Position numbers and translations under genes: made by a program. DNA of 36,701 bases from a virus: positions 1 to 36,701 of the IMG/VR virus record IMGVR_UViG_3300009136_000021; one strand, given 5' to 3'. A model generated the notes under the pieces. It saw only the letters and a program-made list of their open reading frames with translations, was not told the origin of the DNA and ran no database searches. Shown piece by piece: positions 16,537 to 24,754 of this stretch (the stretch's first letter is position 1; each line of letters starts with the position of its first letter).

Positions 16537-19012
16537 CGGTACCCTCCAACATCCTCCAACGAGCTGTGCCAGTGTCGTCGTACCAGAGCCAGACACATTC
16601 GTTAGGTCCGATGATATAGCCTACGCCTGTCGAGGTAATGATGCGATTAGCAGCTGCGCTCAGTACATCTTGATTGGTCAACGTCAGGTTAAATGCGCCA
16701 GTGTTGTACAGGCAGATTCGGTCGCCATCTTGCCCAAACCCAAACGAGGAATCGATGCCCGTGATGTTGTACGCCGCATCACTGTCAAGCAGATTCATCG
16801 TTCGCTGATTGTTATTGGTACCTAGCTGGTAGTCATTCTGGTTCGCAGTGATCTGCGCTTCGACGTTGCTGCCGTTGTTCATGTGCCCGTCGATTCGCGC
16901 ACGTCCAAGAACTCGGAGAGACTGCACTCGCGTAGCGTTCGCGCTTGCCTGACCAGCAACGTACAGCGTGGAAGAATCTTGGACTGTGCCACCATTCAAG
17001 ATGGTAGCTACCGAGTTGATCTTGAATGCTTGGAGGTCAGAAACTGCCTGACCATTTACATCGATTGATCCGCTAGCAGTCCACAGGACGTCAGAGTATT
17101 CGCCGCCGATTTGAACCTGCCGCAGGTTTGGTCCAGCGAACTGAACGAACCAGTTGTTGCTGTTCGGAGTCGGTGCTGTGGTGCCAAAGACGATAGCGTT
17201 AGTGTTGAAGCCGAGGCCAATGTCTAACGTGCCTCCGTTGTCTTGTTGGAAGGTCCACTCGTCATTGGCTGTTGCGCGCAGGTACAGAGGGTTACCTCCG
17301 ACACCGAAGAACGTACTGAACGCCAATGCTGACTGAGAGGGTTGCCAGAACGCGAACATGTCAGGAGCAGTGATGGTGTTGCCCCACTTAACCCCAGCTG
17401 CATCGTCGAAGAAAATGTCACCGGCACCAAAGTCCGAATCCGCTCCGCCATTATTCTGTAAGAAGAAATTGTCTGTTGCATTGACCAGCGCTGACCGAAC
17501 AACTGCTCGCACACCCGTGACAGAGATGTTGATGTTGTTGAAGTCAAGACCGATGTAATTCGCAGCGCGCTCAGTACCGAGAGACTGTCCGAAAAGAGCC
17601 TGTGCAGGGTTGAGCATGTGGACACCACGAATGGTGCCGAAGTCAACGATGGCTGTTGCGTTGTTCGTATTCCACAGTGGACCTACCGTCACACCGTTCA
17701 CGTTACCAATGGTCAGAGTGTCACCAGCATTCCGTGCTCGAAGAATCGGGGCAAAACTTAATGCTCGGTAAGTGCCAACACTTGTTGCTCCAGACCCTTG
17801 AATGTCATAAGCACATTGGGCCGCGTACACGAAGGTCTGAGCCGGAGAGATACCCGGAGTCAATGATCGGTAAGTCTGGCGAGCAAAGAATAGGGTTGTA
17901 ACTGAGAAGCCGGGATTCACAGTCCATGTAAGAATGGAGTTGTCATCCAATGCCGACATGATGAACAGAGCGTTGTTGACCGTGACGGTGTTCGCTAAGA
18001 AGATGTTCGCTGATATCAAGCCGCCTGACAACGGAATGGTGTTTGCAAATCGAATGCCGCCTGCTGTGATGGCGTCAGTCGTCCAGTCCCAATCGATGTC
18101 CATGCCTCCATGGACTTCAACACGTCCCCGGTCAGCATCCTGAGATCCCTGAAGATCCAGCGTTCCACCTGCAGCGACACTTCCCATTAAAAACTGATTA
18201 GAGCCTAAGAGCAGTGATAGGAGCGCGATGTTCGAGCCGTCAGGAACAGTGAAGAACGCCAACTCAGCCGGAGACGATGTCGCACTGATGGTTCCCGTAG
18301 GAGCCATGCGAGCATCAATCACCGCACCGAAGTCGTAGCCAGAAGCACCCGTCCATGCCGTGAAGATGATGGACCCGATGGTCTGACCTAAAGTAACAGG
18401 GATGTGAGCGGACGTATCACTGTTGGTCAGAGCGAACGTCATGATCGGTGGCGCTACTGTCGAATGTCTGTGAAGGATAAAGGTAGCGTCAAGAACACCA
18501 CCGATATCATTGATCTTCACGTGAGCGTCGTAGTTAGCACCGTTGACCAAGATGCCGCTTTGCTCAGTACCCGGATTACCAAACCCGACGTTCTCAGTGA
18601 GCATCATCGGAACCGTAAGGTCACCCATCGCGACAGTGTCAACGTCAAAGTTGGAACCGTCATCTTGGTAGAGGGTGTTGGCTGCTACTACGCCCGGATT
18701 AACCGCTTGAGATACGAACTCAAGCCAATCGGTTGAGGCAGGTCCACCACCTCCGGGGATCGTTATGGTCTTGGTTGTTCCTGCGCCACTGGCTGTGACG
18801 CCTGCGCCGACGAAGTCAAGGGTGTCTGCCGGAACACCGACTGGGGCACCCTCATCTTCGACAATGATGGTGCTTGCACCACCACCTCCGGCAAGCCAGT
18901 CGTAGTCGTAGTTGTCTGCGGTGAGCTTGGTAAGGACTGTACCGGGCGCACCGTCATCCGGAATTTGTATCGCTACAATTCCAGAGAAACCCAGACCCGA
19001 CTGCGCAGTCAT
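16529..19012 (-). CDS. Large beta-rich fibre/appendage protein
   Basis: 827 aa, Gly/Thr/Asn/Ala-rich and Cys-poor. The N-terminus (SGLGFSGIVAIQIPDDGAPG, DYDWLAGGGG) is followed by a VEDEG...DTLDFVGAGVTASGAG.TKTITI cassette (residues about 45-85) shared with the 766-aa protein. The middle has repeated short strands such as GRVEVHGGMDIDWDW and GLDFNNINISVTGVRAVVRS. The last ~90 residues (ALNSDAAYNITGI-like, DRICLYNTGAFNLTL, CVWLWYDDTGTARWRMLEG) form a probable C-terminal beta domain seen at the ends of phage fibres. No enzymatic motif was seen. It probably forms a trimeric appendage. Confidence 0.77.
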   Translation of the reverse strand: MTAQSGLGFSGIVAIQIPDDGAPGTVLTKLTADNYDYDWLAGGGGASTIIVEDEGAPVGVPADTLDFVGAGVTASGAGTTKTITIPGGGGPASTDWLEFVSQAVNPGVVAANTLYQDDGSNFDVDTVAMGDLTVPMMLTENVGFGNPGTEQSGILVNGANYDAHVKINDIGGVLDATFILHRHSTVAPPIMTFALTNSDTSAHIPVTLGQTIGSIIFTAWTGASGYDFGAVIDARMAPTGTISATSSPAELAFFTVPDGSNIALLSLLLGSNQFLMGSVAAGGTLDLQGSQDADRGRVEVHGGMDIDWDWTTDAITAGGIRFANTIPLSGGLISANIFLANTVTVNNALFIMSALDDNSILTWTVNPGFSVTTLFFARQTYRSLTPGISPAQTFVYAAQCAYDIQGSGATSVGTYRALSFAPILRARNAGDTLTIGNVNGVTVGPLWNTNNATAIVDFGTIRGVHMLNPAQALFGQSLGTERAANYIGLDFNNINISVTGVRAVVRSALVNATDNFFLQNNGGADSDFGAGDIFFDDAAGVKWGNTITAPDMFAFWQPSQSALAFSTFFGVGGNPLYLRATANDEWTFQQDNGGTLDIGLGFNTNAIVFGTTAPTPNSNNWFVQFAGPNLRQVQIGGEYSDVLWTASGSIDVNGQAVSDLQAFKINSVATILNGGTVQDSSTLYVAGQASANATRVQSLRVLGRARIDGHMNNGSNVEAQITANQNDYQLGTNNNQRTMNLLDSDAAYNITGIDSSFGFGQDGDRICLYNTGAFNLTLTNQDVLSAAANRIITSTGVGYIIGPNECVWLWYDDTGTARWRMLEGTGA

Positions 19013-19020
19013 GGGTTACC

Positions 19021-19572
19021 TCACAACGCAGCGTTGATTGCGTCTCGTGCTGTGACGAGTCGCGCTCGATCTCCTTTAAGCTCTTGTTCTCGACTGGCGA
19101 GTTCATCAGCTTGCTGTTGGAGTGCAGCTTCCACATCACCCAACTCATCCTCGCGGACTTGAAGGGCTCCCTTTTCTGATTCCACGGCAGCCATGGCACT
19201 CTCGGCTCTACTTAGCGCTAATTTTGCGCCCTCATTCCGACTCGCTGCCTCTTCAGTCAGTCTGTTCGCTTCTTGTGTTGCTTTTTCTACGATCAACTCT
19301 GCCTGATTCTTCGCCTCTCCCGTAATGGCGTCAGCTTGATCAAGCGCATCATCGACCGCTTCCTGTGCAGCTTTCTGATCTTCATCGATTGCCGCACGTA
19401 TGGAAAGAATCTCACTGGCAGGACCAGCGAGGGTAATTTGCTCACGTGCAGATTCCTCAGCAGACTTGAACGCCTCTATCGCGCTCTGTAGTCGCTGAGG
19501 ATCAGCAAGTAATTCCAGTGCAGCAAAAGACTGCGACTGGCCTCCGGCAATACCGGCTCCTGCGCCACTCAT
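19021..19572 (-). CDS. Coiled-coil protein
   Basis: 183 aa. After a Gly/Ala-rich N-terminus, almost the whole chain (residues about 20-180) is a continuous charged helix rich in Ala, Glu, Gln, Arg and Lys with no Pro after about residue 50 and clear heptad spacing. It overlaps the upstream gene by 4 nt (ATGA) and precedes the 827-aa fibre gene by 8 nt. A role as a fibre shaft, a fibre chaperone or a virion component is possible; nothing in the sequence decides between them. Confidence 0.72.
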   Translation of the reverse strand: MSGAGAGIAGGQSQSFAALELLADPQRLQSAIEAFKSAEESAREQITLAGPASEILSIRAAIDEDQKAAQEAVDDALDQADAITGEAKNQAELIVEKATQEANRLTEEAASRNEGAKLALSRAESAMAAVESEKGALQVREDELGDVEAALQQQADELASREQELKGDRARLVTARDAINAAL

Positions 19573-19892
19573 GAGACTGCCCCTGCTTGGATGAGGTTAA
19601 GGATTGCCGATCCCGCACCCGCTGTCTGGTTCAACCTGACACCAGTCGGGGGGAATGCGTAGTTACCGTCGCCATCGGCGGACAGTGCTGCGAGAGTCGG
19701 ATGAGGGAACCAGACAGCTGTCGCTGGGTTGAAGTTTTCGTCGAATACATCGTCGAAGGTATGTTCAACCGTGTACGTCGCGGGAGCCGTTATATCAACA
19801 CCCAACCCGATGTTAGTCGGGTTAAGGTATTGATCAATCGGAATGACCTCAGACGTACTGATTCCCGAAGTAGTTACTCTTACGGGTCTCAT
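19569..19892 (-). CDS. Small conserved virion-like beta protein
   Basis: 107 aa. Features such as MRPVRVTTSGISTSEVIPID, TYTVEHTFDDVF, NPATAVWFPHP and YAFPPTGVRLNQTAGAGSA match a small protein I know from tailed phages, encoded just after capsid and decoration genes. It is beta-rich and has no signal or Cys. GGAGAG precedes the ATG. A surface or neck structural role is inferred; the biochemical function is not established. Confidence 0.72.
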   Translation of the reverse strand: MRPVRVTTSGISTSEVIPIDQYLNPTNIGLGVDITAPATYTVEHTFDDVFDENFNPATAVWFPHPTLAALSADGDGNYAFPPTGVRLNQTAGAGSAILNLIQAGAVS

Positions 19893-19903
19893 ATCAGCTC
19901 TCC

Positions 19904-20590
19904 TTAGCTACGCTCGGTCGCCGCGAAGAGGTAATCGAGGTCCAAAGTTACGGCACCTGCGGCACCAGCGAATACGCTGAGCGTCGGAGACAAAACTCCA
20001 ACAGGCAACGTTGCTGCGTCGAGGAAGCCCAGAGCGTTACCGTTCATGCCGTAGTAGACACGGTCGATACCATCCCAGTAGAACTCGACAGTGAACGACG
20101 TGGCATCAGCAATCGATGCAACAGCCGTATCGACATCGATGTCTGCGCTCGCAGAACGAACGAGAACATCCATATCGAGATCCGCAGTGTCCTTGCGGAA
20201 CTGGACGCAGTTGTTCGGAGCCAATGCAGCACTGTCGGCCAGACCGACATTGATGTTGCACTCCGTTGCCTCGTCCACCTCGATCTTCGCACGGAAGTAC
20301 GTCGGAATGGATGCAAGCATCTCGAAGTTGCCGACCGCTTTGATCAGCGACTCTTCATTGGTTGCCACCGCTCCAGTTACGAGTCGAAGCACGCCACCGT
20401 CAAGAGCTTGCAGCGCAGTCGCACCCGTGGTGACCAGTGTCCAGTCGCCAGCGGTAAAGGAATCGAAATCTTCCATGAAGTTATGGAAGCGTGTGGGATC
20501 GAGTTGAGCCATCGAACCGAAGGGGTCCGCAGCGTTACGGTTGTTTACACCGTTCTCGAAGTTGGTCATCTGGATGTTAACTAAACCCAT
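19904..20590 (-). CDS. Capsid decoration-like / structural protein
   Basis: 228 aa. A helical N-terminus (TNFENGVNNRNAADPFGSMA) is followed by a beta-sandwich-like region with FDSFTAGDWTLVTTGATALQ, IPTYFRAKIEVDEATECNIN, FTVEFYWDGIDRVYYGMNGN and LSVFAGAAGAVTLDLDYLFA. This pattern resembles a concanavalin-like or jelly-roll fold. It is the first gene after the MCP and is separated from it by a strong hairpin, so it may be made at a different level. A head decoration or vertex protein is the likeliest role. Confidence 0.68.
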   Translation of the reverse strand: MGLVNIQMTNFENGVNNRNAADPFGSMAQLDPTRFHNFMEDFDSFTAGDWTLVTTGATALQALDGGVLRLVTGAVATNEESLIKAVGNFEMLASIPTYFRAKIEVDEATECNINVGLADSAALAPNNCVQFRKDTADLDMDVLVRSASADIDVDTAVASIADATSFTVEFYWDGIDRVYYGMNGNALGFLDAATLPVGVLSPTLSVFAGAAGAVTLDLDYLFAATERS

Positions 20591-20623
20591 TTTGGTTTCT
20601 CCAATTCACGTATGGAGAAGTTA

Positions 20624-20647
20624 GGGGAGCCATTCGATAGGCTCCCC
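20624..20647 (-). terminator. Hairpin between MCP and next gene, possible attenuator
   Basis: GGGGAGCC and GGCTCCCC form an 8-bp perfect GC-rich stem with an 8-nt loop, just after the MCP stop. On the minus strand it is followed by TAACTTCTCC, without a clean T run, so it may be a weak terminator, a processing site or a 3' end stabiliser for capsid mRNA. Confidence 0.55.
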
Positions 20648-20668
20648 ACCCTTCTGCGTTTTTGGGAC

Positions 20669-21598
20669 TTACAGTCCCGGTGTGCCGTAAACCGCACGCG
20701 GGTCCGTCCAGTCCGGAATGTAACGTTCCGTGGACTTGTACCGCATGGAATCGGTTTCGAAATCACCTTCCATCGACTTCTCCAGCCCGCGACGTTTCAT
20801 CAGCTGCAAGCCGCGAGGTGCATCCGTCTGGACCCACCATGCAGTTGTGCTCGTGATACGCGACAGATTGGCCTGACCCTGAGACAGAAGTCCCATTGAA
20901 AGGATCGGGTTGATGTCGTTGTTCGCTGTGCCAGCGCGCAGGACGCTCTTCAGCAGAACTTCTGCTTGGAACACCTGACTCGGACCCGTGACGATCTTGA
21001 GAGGCTGCAAACGAATCCGCTTGCCGTTATTGTCCACGGCATTTCGGATCTGAATGAGCATCTGCTCAAGTGACGTTTGCGACAGAGCCGCAGCAGTCGT
21101 CAGTAGGTTCGAGAAAACGCCACCAGCAGATCCACCCGGTGCTATTGGGTGATTGGTAACGTTCAGCGCTACACCGTCACCACCAACGAACGCACCATTG
21201 AAGGCACGGTTGAGGATGTTGGCGCAGAGCGTCTCTTTCGTTTCGATCATAGACTGGGCGAGATGCTCAGAATAAATCCGACCGATACGAATGTGGTCGC
21301 CGTCTTCGACCAAGACTTTGGTAAGCGCGAACGCCAGACCGAAGACCTTGTAGACGTAACGCTGAATGAACAGCACTCCGCCTGCGTCGAATGTCACCGG
21401 GGTGCCGTCAGGCATTTCCGGTGCAGCATTGAAACCGAACAGGACCGGCTCTTCATGGTACGAACGGGGGGTACCCTTTCGATCCGTGAAAACACCTTTC
21501 CATTCATCGGCGCGTTGGTTATAGATTCCGTCAAAAGTCTCGTTGAGTATCGGCTCGACAATTGATCGGAAGTCAGTACTTCTCATTGGCACTGCCAT
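20669..21598 (-). CDS. Major capsid protein (HK97 fold, Mu gpT-like group)
   Basis: 309 aa. An N-terminal part (FDGIYNQRADEWKGVFTDRK, YHEEPVLFGFNAAPEMPDGT) leads into the family's conserved middle: YVYKVFGLAFALTKVLVEDG (81-100), then AQSMIETKETLCANILNRAF (114-133) and GGDGVALNVTNHP (139-151). The latter is the long-helix region typical of this capsid family. A C-terminal part holds LQPLKIVTGPSQVFQAEVLL and WVQTDAPRGLQLMKRRG. AAGGAG lies 7 nt before the ATG, one of the strongest sites in the window, as expected for the most abundant virion protein. It follows the scaffold and head genes and is followed by a stable hairpin. Confidence 0.9.
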   Translation of the reverse strand: MAVPMRSTDFRSIVEPILNETFDGIYNQRADEWKGVFTDRKGTPRSYHEEPVLFGFNAAPEMPDGTPVTFDAGGVLFIQRYVYKVFGLAFALTKVLVEDGDHIRIGRIYSEHLAQSMIETKETLCANILNRAFNGAFVGGDGVALNVTNHPIAPGGSAGGVFSNLLTTAAALSQTSLEQMLIQIRNAVDNNGKRIRLQPLKIVTGPSQVFQAEVLLKSVLRAGTANNDINPILSMGLLSQGQANLSRITSTTAWWVQTDAPRGLQLMKRRGLEKSMEGDFETDSMRYKSTERYIPDWTDPRAVYGTPGL

Positions 21599-21627
21599 GA
21601 TTTAACTCCTTATCAGTTATCCAGCGT

Positions 21628-22191
21628 CTACGACTTCAGTACGTTGTACGCATTGAAGGCATGCTCAGCGATCTGTACCTGTGCGATGGTGAACGCGTCA
21701 CCGGGCACATTATCAGGTGCAGGATTGATGCCAACAACACGGAGTTGTAAGGCAGCATTCGCAAGCGTGCCTGTGTCCAGCGCAACTGAAGACAGACCTG
21801 TAGTGGTATTCCCGGCAAGGGCAGTGTAGTCGGCTTGATCACCAACATTCAGCTGAGCGATTGGACCGTCACCCTGAATCTCGTAGATCGTGAACGGATC
21901 ACCGACGTAGTAAGCGACAATATCTGTGCCCACCTCGTTTGCAATCCACCGATTACCCACACGCCGACGACCGTCGGTGCCAGTCCATTCGACGCCTGCG
22001 AAGACGCCAATGACTCCTGCCACACCTGCGACCGCTTGGATCAGCGCGCCTGTCGCATCATCGATGCGTACCGGGGAGAATTGAAAAATATCCGTCGGGT
22101 GCCCGGAGACTATCGTGCTCAGCTGTTGCCTAATAATGCCTGAGGGATGGAATGCCGGTTTCAACCCGAACGGAGATGCTACTGAACTCAT
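21628..22191 (-). CDS. Head-associated (cement/decoration-like) protein
   Basis: 187 aa. The N-terminus MSSVASPFGLKPAFHPSGII matches a small protein encoded next to MCP genes in many marine tailed phages. The rest is beta-rich with Gly/Ala segments (AVAGVAGVIGVFAGVEWTGT, IVAYYVGDPFTIYEIQGDGP). GGAGG precedes the ATG. Its place directly before the MCP and its small beta-barrel-like composition suggest capsid cement or decoration; this is position-based inference. Confidence 0.7.
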   Translation of the reverse strand: MSSVASPFGLKPAFHPSGIIRQQLSTIVSGHPTDIFQFSPVRIDDATGALIQAVAGVAGVIGVFAGVEWTGTDGRRRVGNRWIANEVGTDIVAYYVGDPFTIYEIQGDGPIAQLNVGDQADYTALAGNTTTGLSSVALDTGTLANAALQLRVVGINPAPDNVPGDAFTIAQVQIAEHAFNAYNVLKS

Positions 22192-22211
22192 AACAGAGTC
22201 CTCCGGTTAAG

Positions 22212-22796
22212 TTAATACTCATCCGGAGCTTCCCCTGTCGCACTTGCGAACGAGGGAGGCTCTGGAGCCACTCCCAACGCTGCTGTGCCATCTTCAAGTT
22301 CGAGGCTTACCGTACCGCGTTTTGCTGCGGCGTTCATCTCAGCTTCCATCGCACGGATTTGGCTGCTCAACTTCTCTTCTTCACTGAGAGGTTGCTCATG
22401 GTGATTGATGTACATGTACGATTCGTACAATTCGAGAGGAAGCTTGAAAGCAATCATCTCGTTAACACCAATACAGCCTTCCCACTCACCGGTCTTGATG
22501 GACGCATGGTCCCAACCGGCTATGTCCGAAACTCTGATCGGCTCGTAGCCCAGCCGAATGCGCGCATGAATCGGGTCTCGTGGATTTTCCGTGGTCAGCC
22601 AACAAACGTGGTAACCATCGATCTTCGGAATGTCTGGCAATGCAGATTGGAAGTACTGCTGGCGAAACTCAGCCACCCTCTCATCGTCTGACAGTGCTCG
22701 GTCTTGCGTCACATTACGGTCTTGCATGTGACGATCTGCGCGCGCTCCCGATTGATCGGAATTCAGTCTCGTGTCACTTCGTCTTTTCGCTGTCAT
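22212..22796 (-). CDS. Conserved head-module protein of unknown function
   Basis: 194 aa. A basic polar N-terminus (MTAKRRSDTRLNSDQSGARA) precedes a compact middle with DGYHVCWLTTENPRDPIHAR, LGYEPIRVSDIAGWD and GCIGVNEMIAFKLPLELYES. A charged helix (LSEEEKLSSQIRAMEAEMNA) and a Pro/Ala-rich tail follow. It begins 2 nt after the scaffold stop. Proteins with this WLT.ENPRDPI..R...GYEP pattern occur between scaffold and MCP genes of marine tailed phages as far as I recall; their role is unknown. Confidence 0.7.
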   Translation of the reverse strand: MTAKRRSDTRLNSDQSGARADRHMQDRNVTQDRALSDDERVAEFRQQYFQSALPDIPKIDGYHVCWLTTENPRDPIHARIRLGYEPIRVSDIAGWDHASIKTGEWEGCIGVNEMIAFKLPLELYESYMYINHHEQPLSEEEKLSSQIRAMEAEMNAAAKRGTVSLELEDGTAALGVAPEPPSFASATGEAPDEY

Positions 22797-22798
22797 GA

Positions 22799-23788
22799 TT
22801 ATGCTCCCTCCGCCTGTGCCTGTTTATCGTAATCTGAATACGACTTCAGGTACTTGTTGCGGAGCACTGGATCGTCCCACACACCTGCCTCGATCATTGC
22901 TTCTTTCCGATCAGGGCTGATATAAACTTCGTTCTTCCTCAGCGGACGTTCCCGTCCACCAGTTCGGAACTGCGGCCCACGATTGCGAGGTGTCTCTTGC
23001 CCATTGGGCTTGCCACCTGCGCCTCCGTCGCCTCGGTTGCCGGATCGCGAGTCATACCGGCTGGGTACTGCTTCTTCGGTACGAGCACGAAGCTCGTCCC
23101 AGTAATCTTTCTGCGTAGGGTCGAAACCCTCTTGGACCAATGAACGGTCAATCTGCAGCACTGCCGCAGAATCCTGATCGCGTCCAGCGGGATCCCACCA
23201 GTCGTTGTCGATCATGAACTGTTGGGCATGCGCGACGTGACGCGGATCCAAATCTCTGGGACTTGGTGGAGCTTCACGCCGCTGCGGCTGCGACAGGTAA
23301 TTTTTGGCCTGTTCGAGATCACGCATGTTGTCGCGAATAGTGTCGCGGTGGTCGAGTGCCTCAGCGAGGTTCTTACCATCGTTCGCAGCAACTGCTTGCT
23401 CGATGACCTGATTAGCAAGGGCGAGGTCGCCTCTTGCCTTGGTGATACCCTGATCAATGCTGTGAATTTCACTGCCAGCGATGCGGGCATCAGTTTCTTG
23501 CTCGAACTTACTGAAGCGTTGCTCCAGATCTGCGTTACGCGTGCGGAGGAAATTTAATTCGCGATCACTACGGTCGCGTGCTTCCTTCTGACGCTGACGA
23601 CGCGTTTTGTTCTCAGAGCGACGACGATCTTGCTTGTCTTCGGGATCTTCTTGATCACCAGCTAGACGTTCATCCTGCTGACCACCATCATCATCCAGAT
23701 CGTCGTCATCTACTTGTTCTTCGACGGCAACGAATTCTTCTTCCTGCTCGTCGTCAAGTTTTTCAACGTGTTCATTTTCAGGGGACAT
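22799..23788 (-). CDS. Scaffolding protein (putative)
   Basis: 329 aa. An acidic N-terminus (Asp/Glu runs, residues 1-55) is followed by a basic patch and a long coiled-coil (about 65-170: LNFLRTRNADLEQRFSKFEQ), then helical segments with many Asp/Arg. A Gly/Arg-rich linker (near 245-285) and a short C-terminal helical end (PVLRNKYLKSYSDYDKQAQA) complete it. Strong acidity, coiled coil and position just before the MCP block are the usual signs of a capsid scaffold that is removed on maturation. GGAGG precedes the ATG. No protease gene is evident nearby. Confidence 0.75.
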   Translation of the reverse strand: MSPENEHVEKLDDEQEEEFVAVEEQVDDDDLDDDGGQQDERLAGDQEDPEDKQDRRRSENKTRRQRQKEARDRSDRELNFLRTRNADLEQRFSKFEQETDARIAGSEIHSIDQGITKARGDLALANQVIEQAVAANDGKNLAEALDHRDTIRDNMRDLEQAKNYLSQPQRREAPPSPRDLDPRHVAHAQQFMIDNDWWDPAGRDQDSAAVLQIDRSLVQEGFDPTQKDYWDELRARTEEAVPSRYDSRSGNRGDGGAGGKPNGQETPRNRGPQFRTGGRERPLRKNEVYISPDRKEAMIEAGVWDDPVLRNKYLKSYSDYDKQAQAEGA

Positions 23789-23798
23789 GCTTTACCTC

Positions 23799-24248
23799 CT
23801 ACAGATAAGCGATGACGTCCATTGGGTTACATGTGATCTGACCAATCAGATCGAGATCGTTGAACAAAGTGAAGCACGCCTGATCGCAACCCGTGCGCTC
23901 ACGTACTTCGTCAGAGAGATCAACCATCCATTTGTCGCCGCCATATTTCGGCACGCGTACAAATGCTCCTGCTTCACACCAGTTGCCTTCCGGCCAAACT
24001 TCCAGAGAGTCGCGATTCTTAAAAGCCGCTGGACCAAGCGTGATGACTTTAGCCACTTGAGTGTTCCAGAACTCAGTGTCTTGGGTATCATCCGGAACGA
24101 TAATCCCACCTTTAGTGACCGCACGTGGCGAACGCTTCTGAACCAAAACCCGCGAACCAAACGGTACCAGACCCGGATCGGCCTCCGGAAATGCCTGATC
24201 AACTGAGTCGTAGTCCAAAATTGTTCTTAAGCGTGCAACCATGGTCAC
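23799..24248 (-). CDS. GroES-like co-chaperonin
   Basis: 149 aa. The start could be the GTG at 24248 (AGGA 7 nt upstream) or the ATG at 24242. Residues 28-52 (VPFGSRVLVQKRSPRAVTKG, GIIVP) match the N-terminal strand and mobile-loop region of Cpn10 proteins; residues 63-72 (TQVAKVITLG) match the following barrel strands, and 91-109 (CEAGAFVRVPKYGGDKWMV) the dome part. The C-terminus DVIAYL corresponds to the last strand. Phage co-chaperonins such as T4 gp31 replace host GroES so that GroEL can fold the capsid protein. Its place between portal and scaffold/MCP supports that role here. Confidence 0.82.
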   Translation of the reverse strand: MTMVARLRTILDYDSVDQAFPEADPGLVPFGSRVLVQKRSPRAVTKGGIIVPDDTQDTEFWNTQVAKVITLGPAAFKNRDSLEVWPEGNWCEAGAFVRVPKYGGDKWMVDLSDEVRERTGCDQACFTLFNDLDLIGQITCNPMDVIAYL

Positions 24249-24446
24249 CTAGTTCCTGTCATCTTCTTCGCCAACTACTTCCTCGAACAGCTGCTCGGCG
24301 CGACACAAGCCATGATAAGTTCCGCTTGCTTCACCGTATCCGAAAGCTGTTTTGTCTTTCGGTGTCGCGAGCAATGCGATGCACCCGGCCTGTTCCTCTT
24401 TCAGCCTCTGCAGAAACTTCTGCAGAATTACGTTCTCGGCGGACAT
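24249..24446 (-). CDS. Small hypothetical protein
   Basis: 65 aa. It begins with a charged helix (AENVILQKFLQRLKEEQAG), has a Gly/Tyr-containing middle (KTAFGYGEASGTYHGLCRAE) and an acidic end (EEVVGEEDDRN). The stop is immediately followed by the GTG of the GroES-like gene. No family was recognised. Strict spacing between portal-side and chaperonin genes supports that it is translated. Confidence 0.65.
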   Translation of the reverse strand: MSAENVILQKFLQRLKEEQAGCIALLATPKDKTAFGYGEASGTYHGLCRAEQLFEEVVGEEDDRN

Positions 24447-24470
24447 ATTAGCCCCAAACTTATGTTAAAT

Positions 24471-24677
24471 CTAATAATTGGGCAATTTGCATGCTTTGGG
24501 GGAGCCGCCGCGCGGACCTCCGGTGTCGCCAGACGACGAAATTTTGCCGCCTTTGCCCATGCCGCCCTTCAAATTCACCTCGCCACCTTTGTTAGCCGTA
24601 TTGGCTTTGCGCAAGGGTTTGCCAGTAGCCAGCAGCTTGTGCTGGTTCATTGGTCCTGCGGGATATTTGTTTTTCAT
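24471..24677 (-). CDS. Small basic Gly/Lys-rich protein
   Basis: 68 aa, Gly/Lys/Asn-rich and probably unstructured. Repeated GG motifs are visible (NKGGEVNLKGGMGKGGKISS, TGGPRGGS). A very strong AGGAGAGGAG site precedes the ATG. The KGG elements are like those in the 207-aa basic protein and in the ejection-like proteins at the left end, so it may be a small virion protein bound to the same partner or to DNA. The function is unknown. Confidence 0.68.
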   Translation of the reverse strand: MKNKYPAGPMNQHKLLATGKPLRKANTANKGGEVNLKGGMGKGGKISSSGDTGGPRGGSPKACKLPNY

Positions 24678-24754
24678 CGTCTCCTCTCCTGTTGAATTAT
24701 GGAGTCCTTACGGAACAATTTTCACGTTCAAGATCTGCTTCTCGGATCAACTCG

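Noticed and set aside
20664-20678. GGGACT-AGTCCC hairpin at the MCP stop as a terminator
   Set aside because: The loop is only 3 nt and on the minus strand it is followed by A residues, not T.
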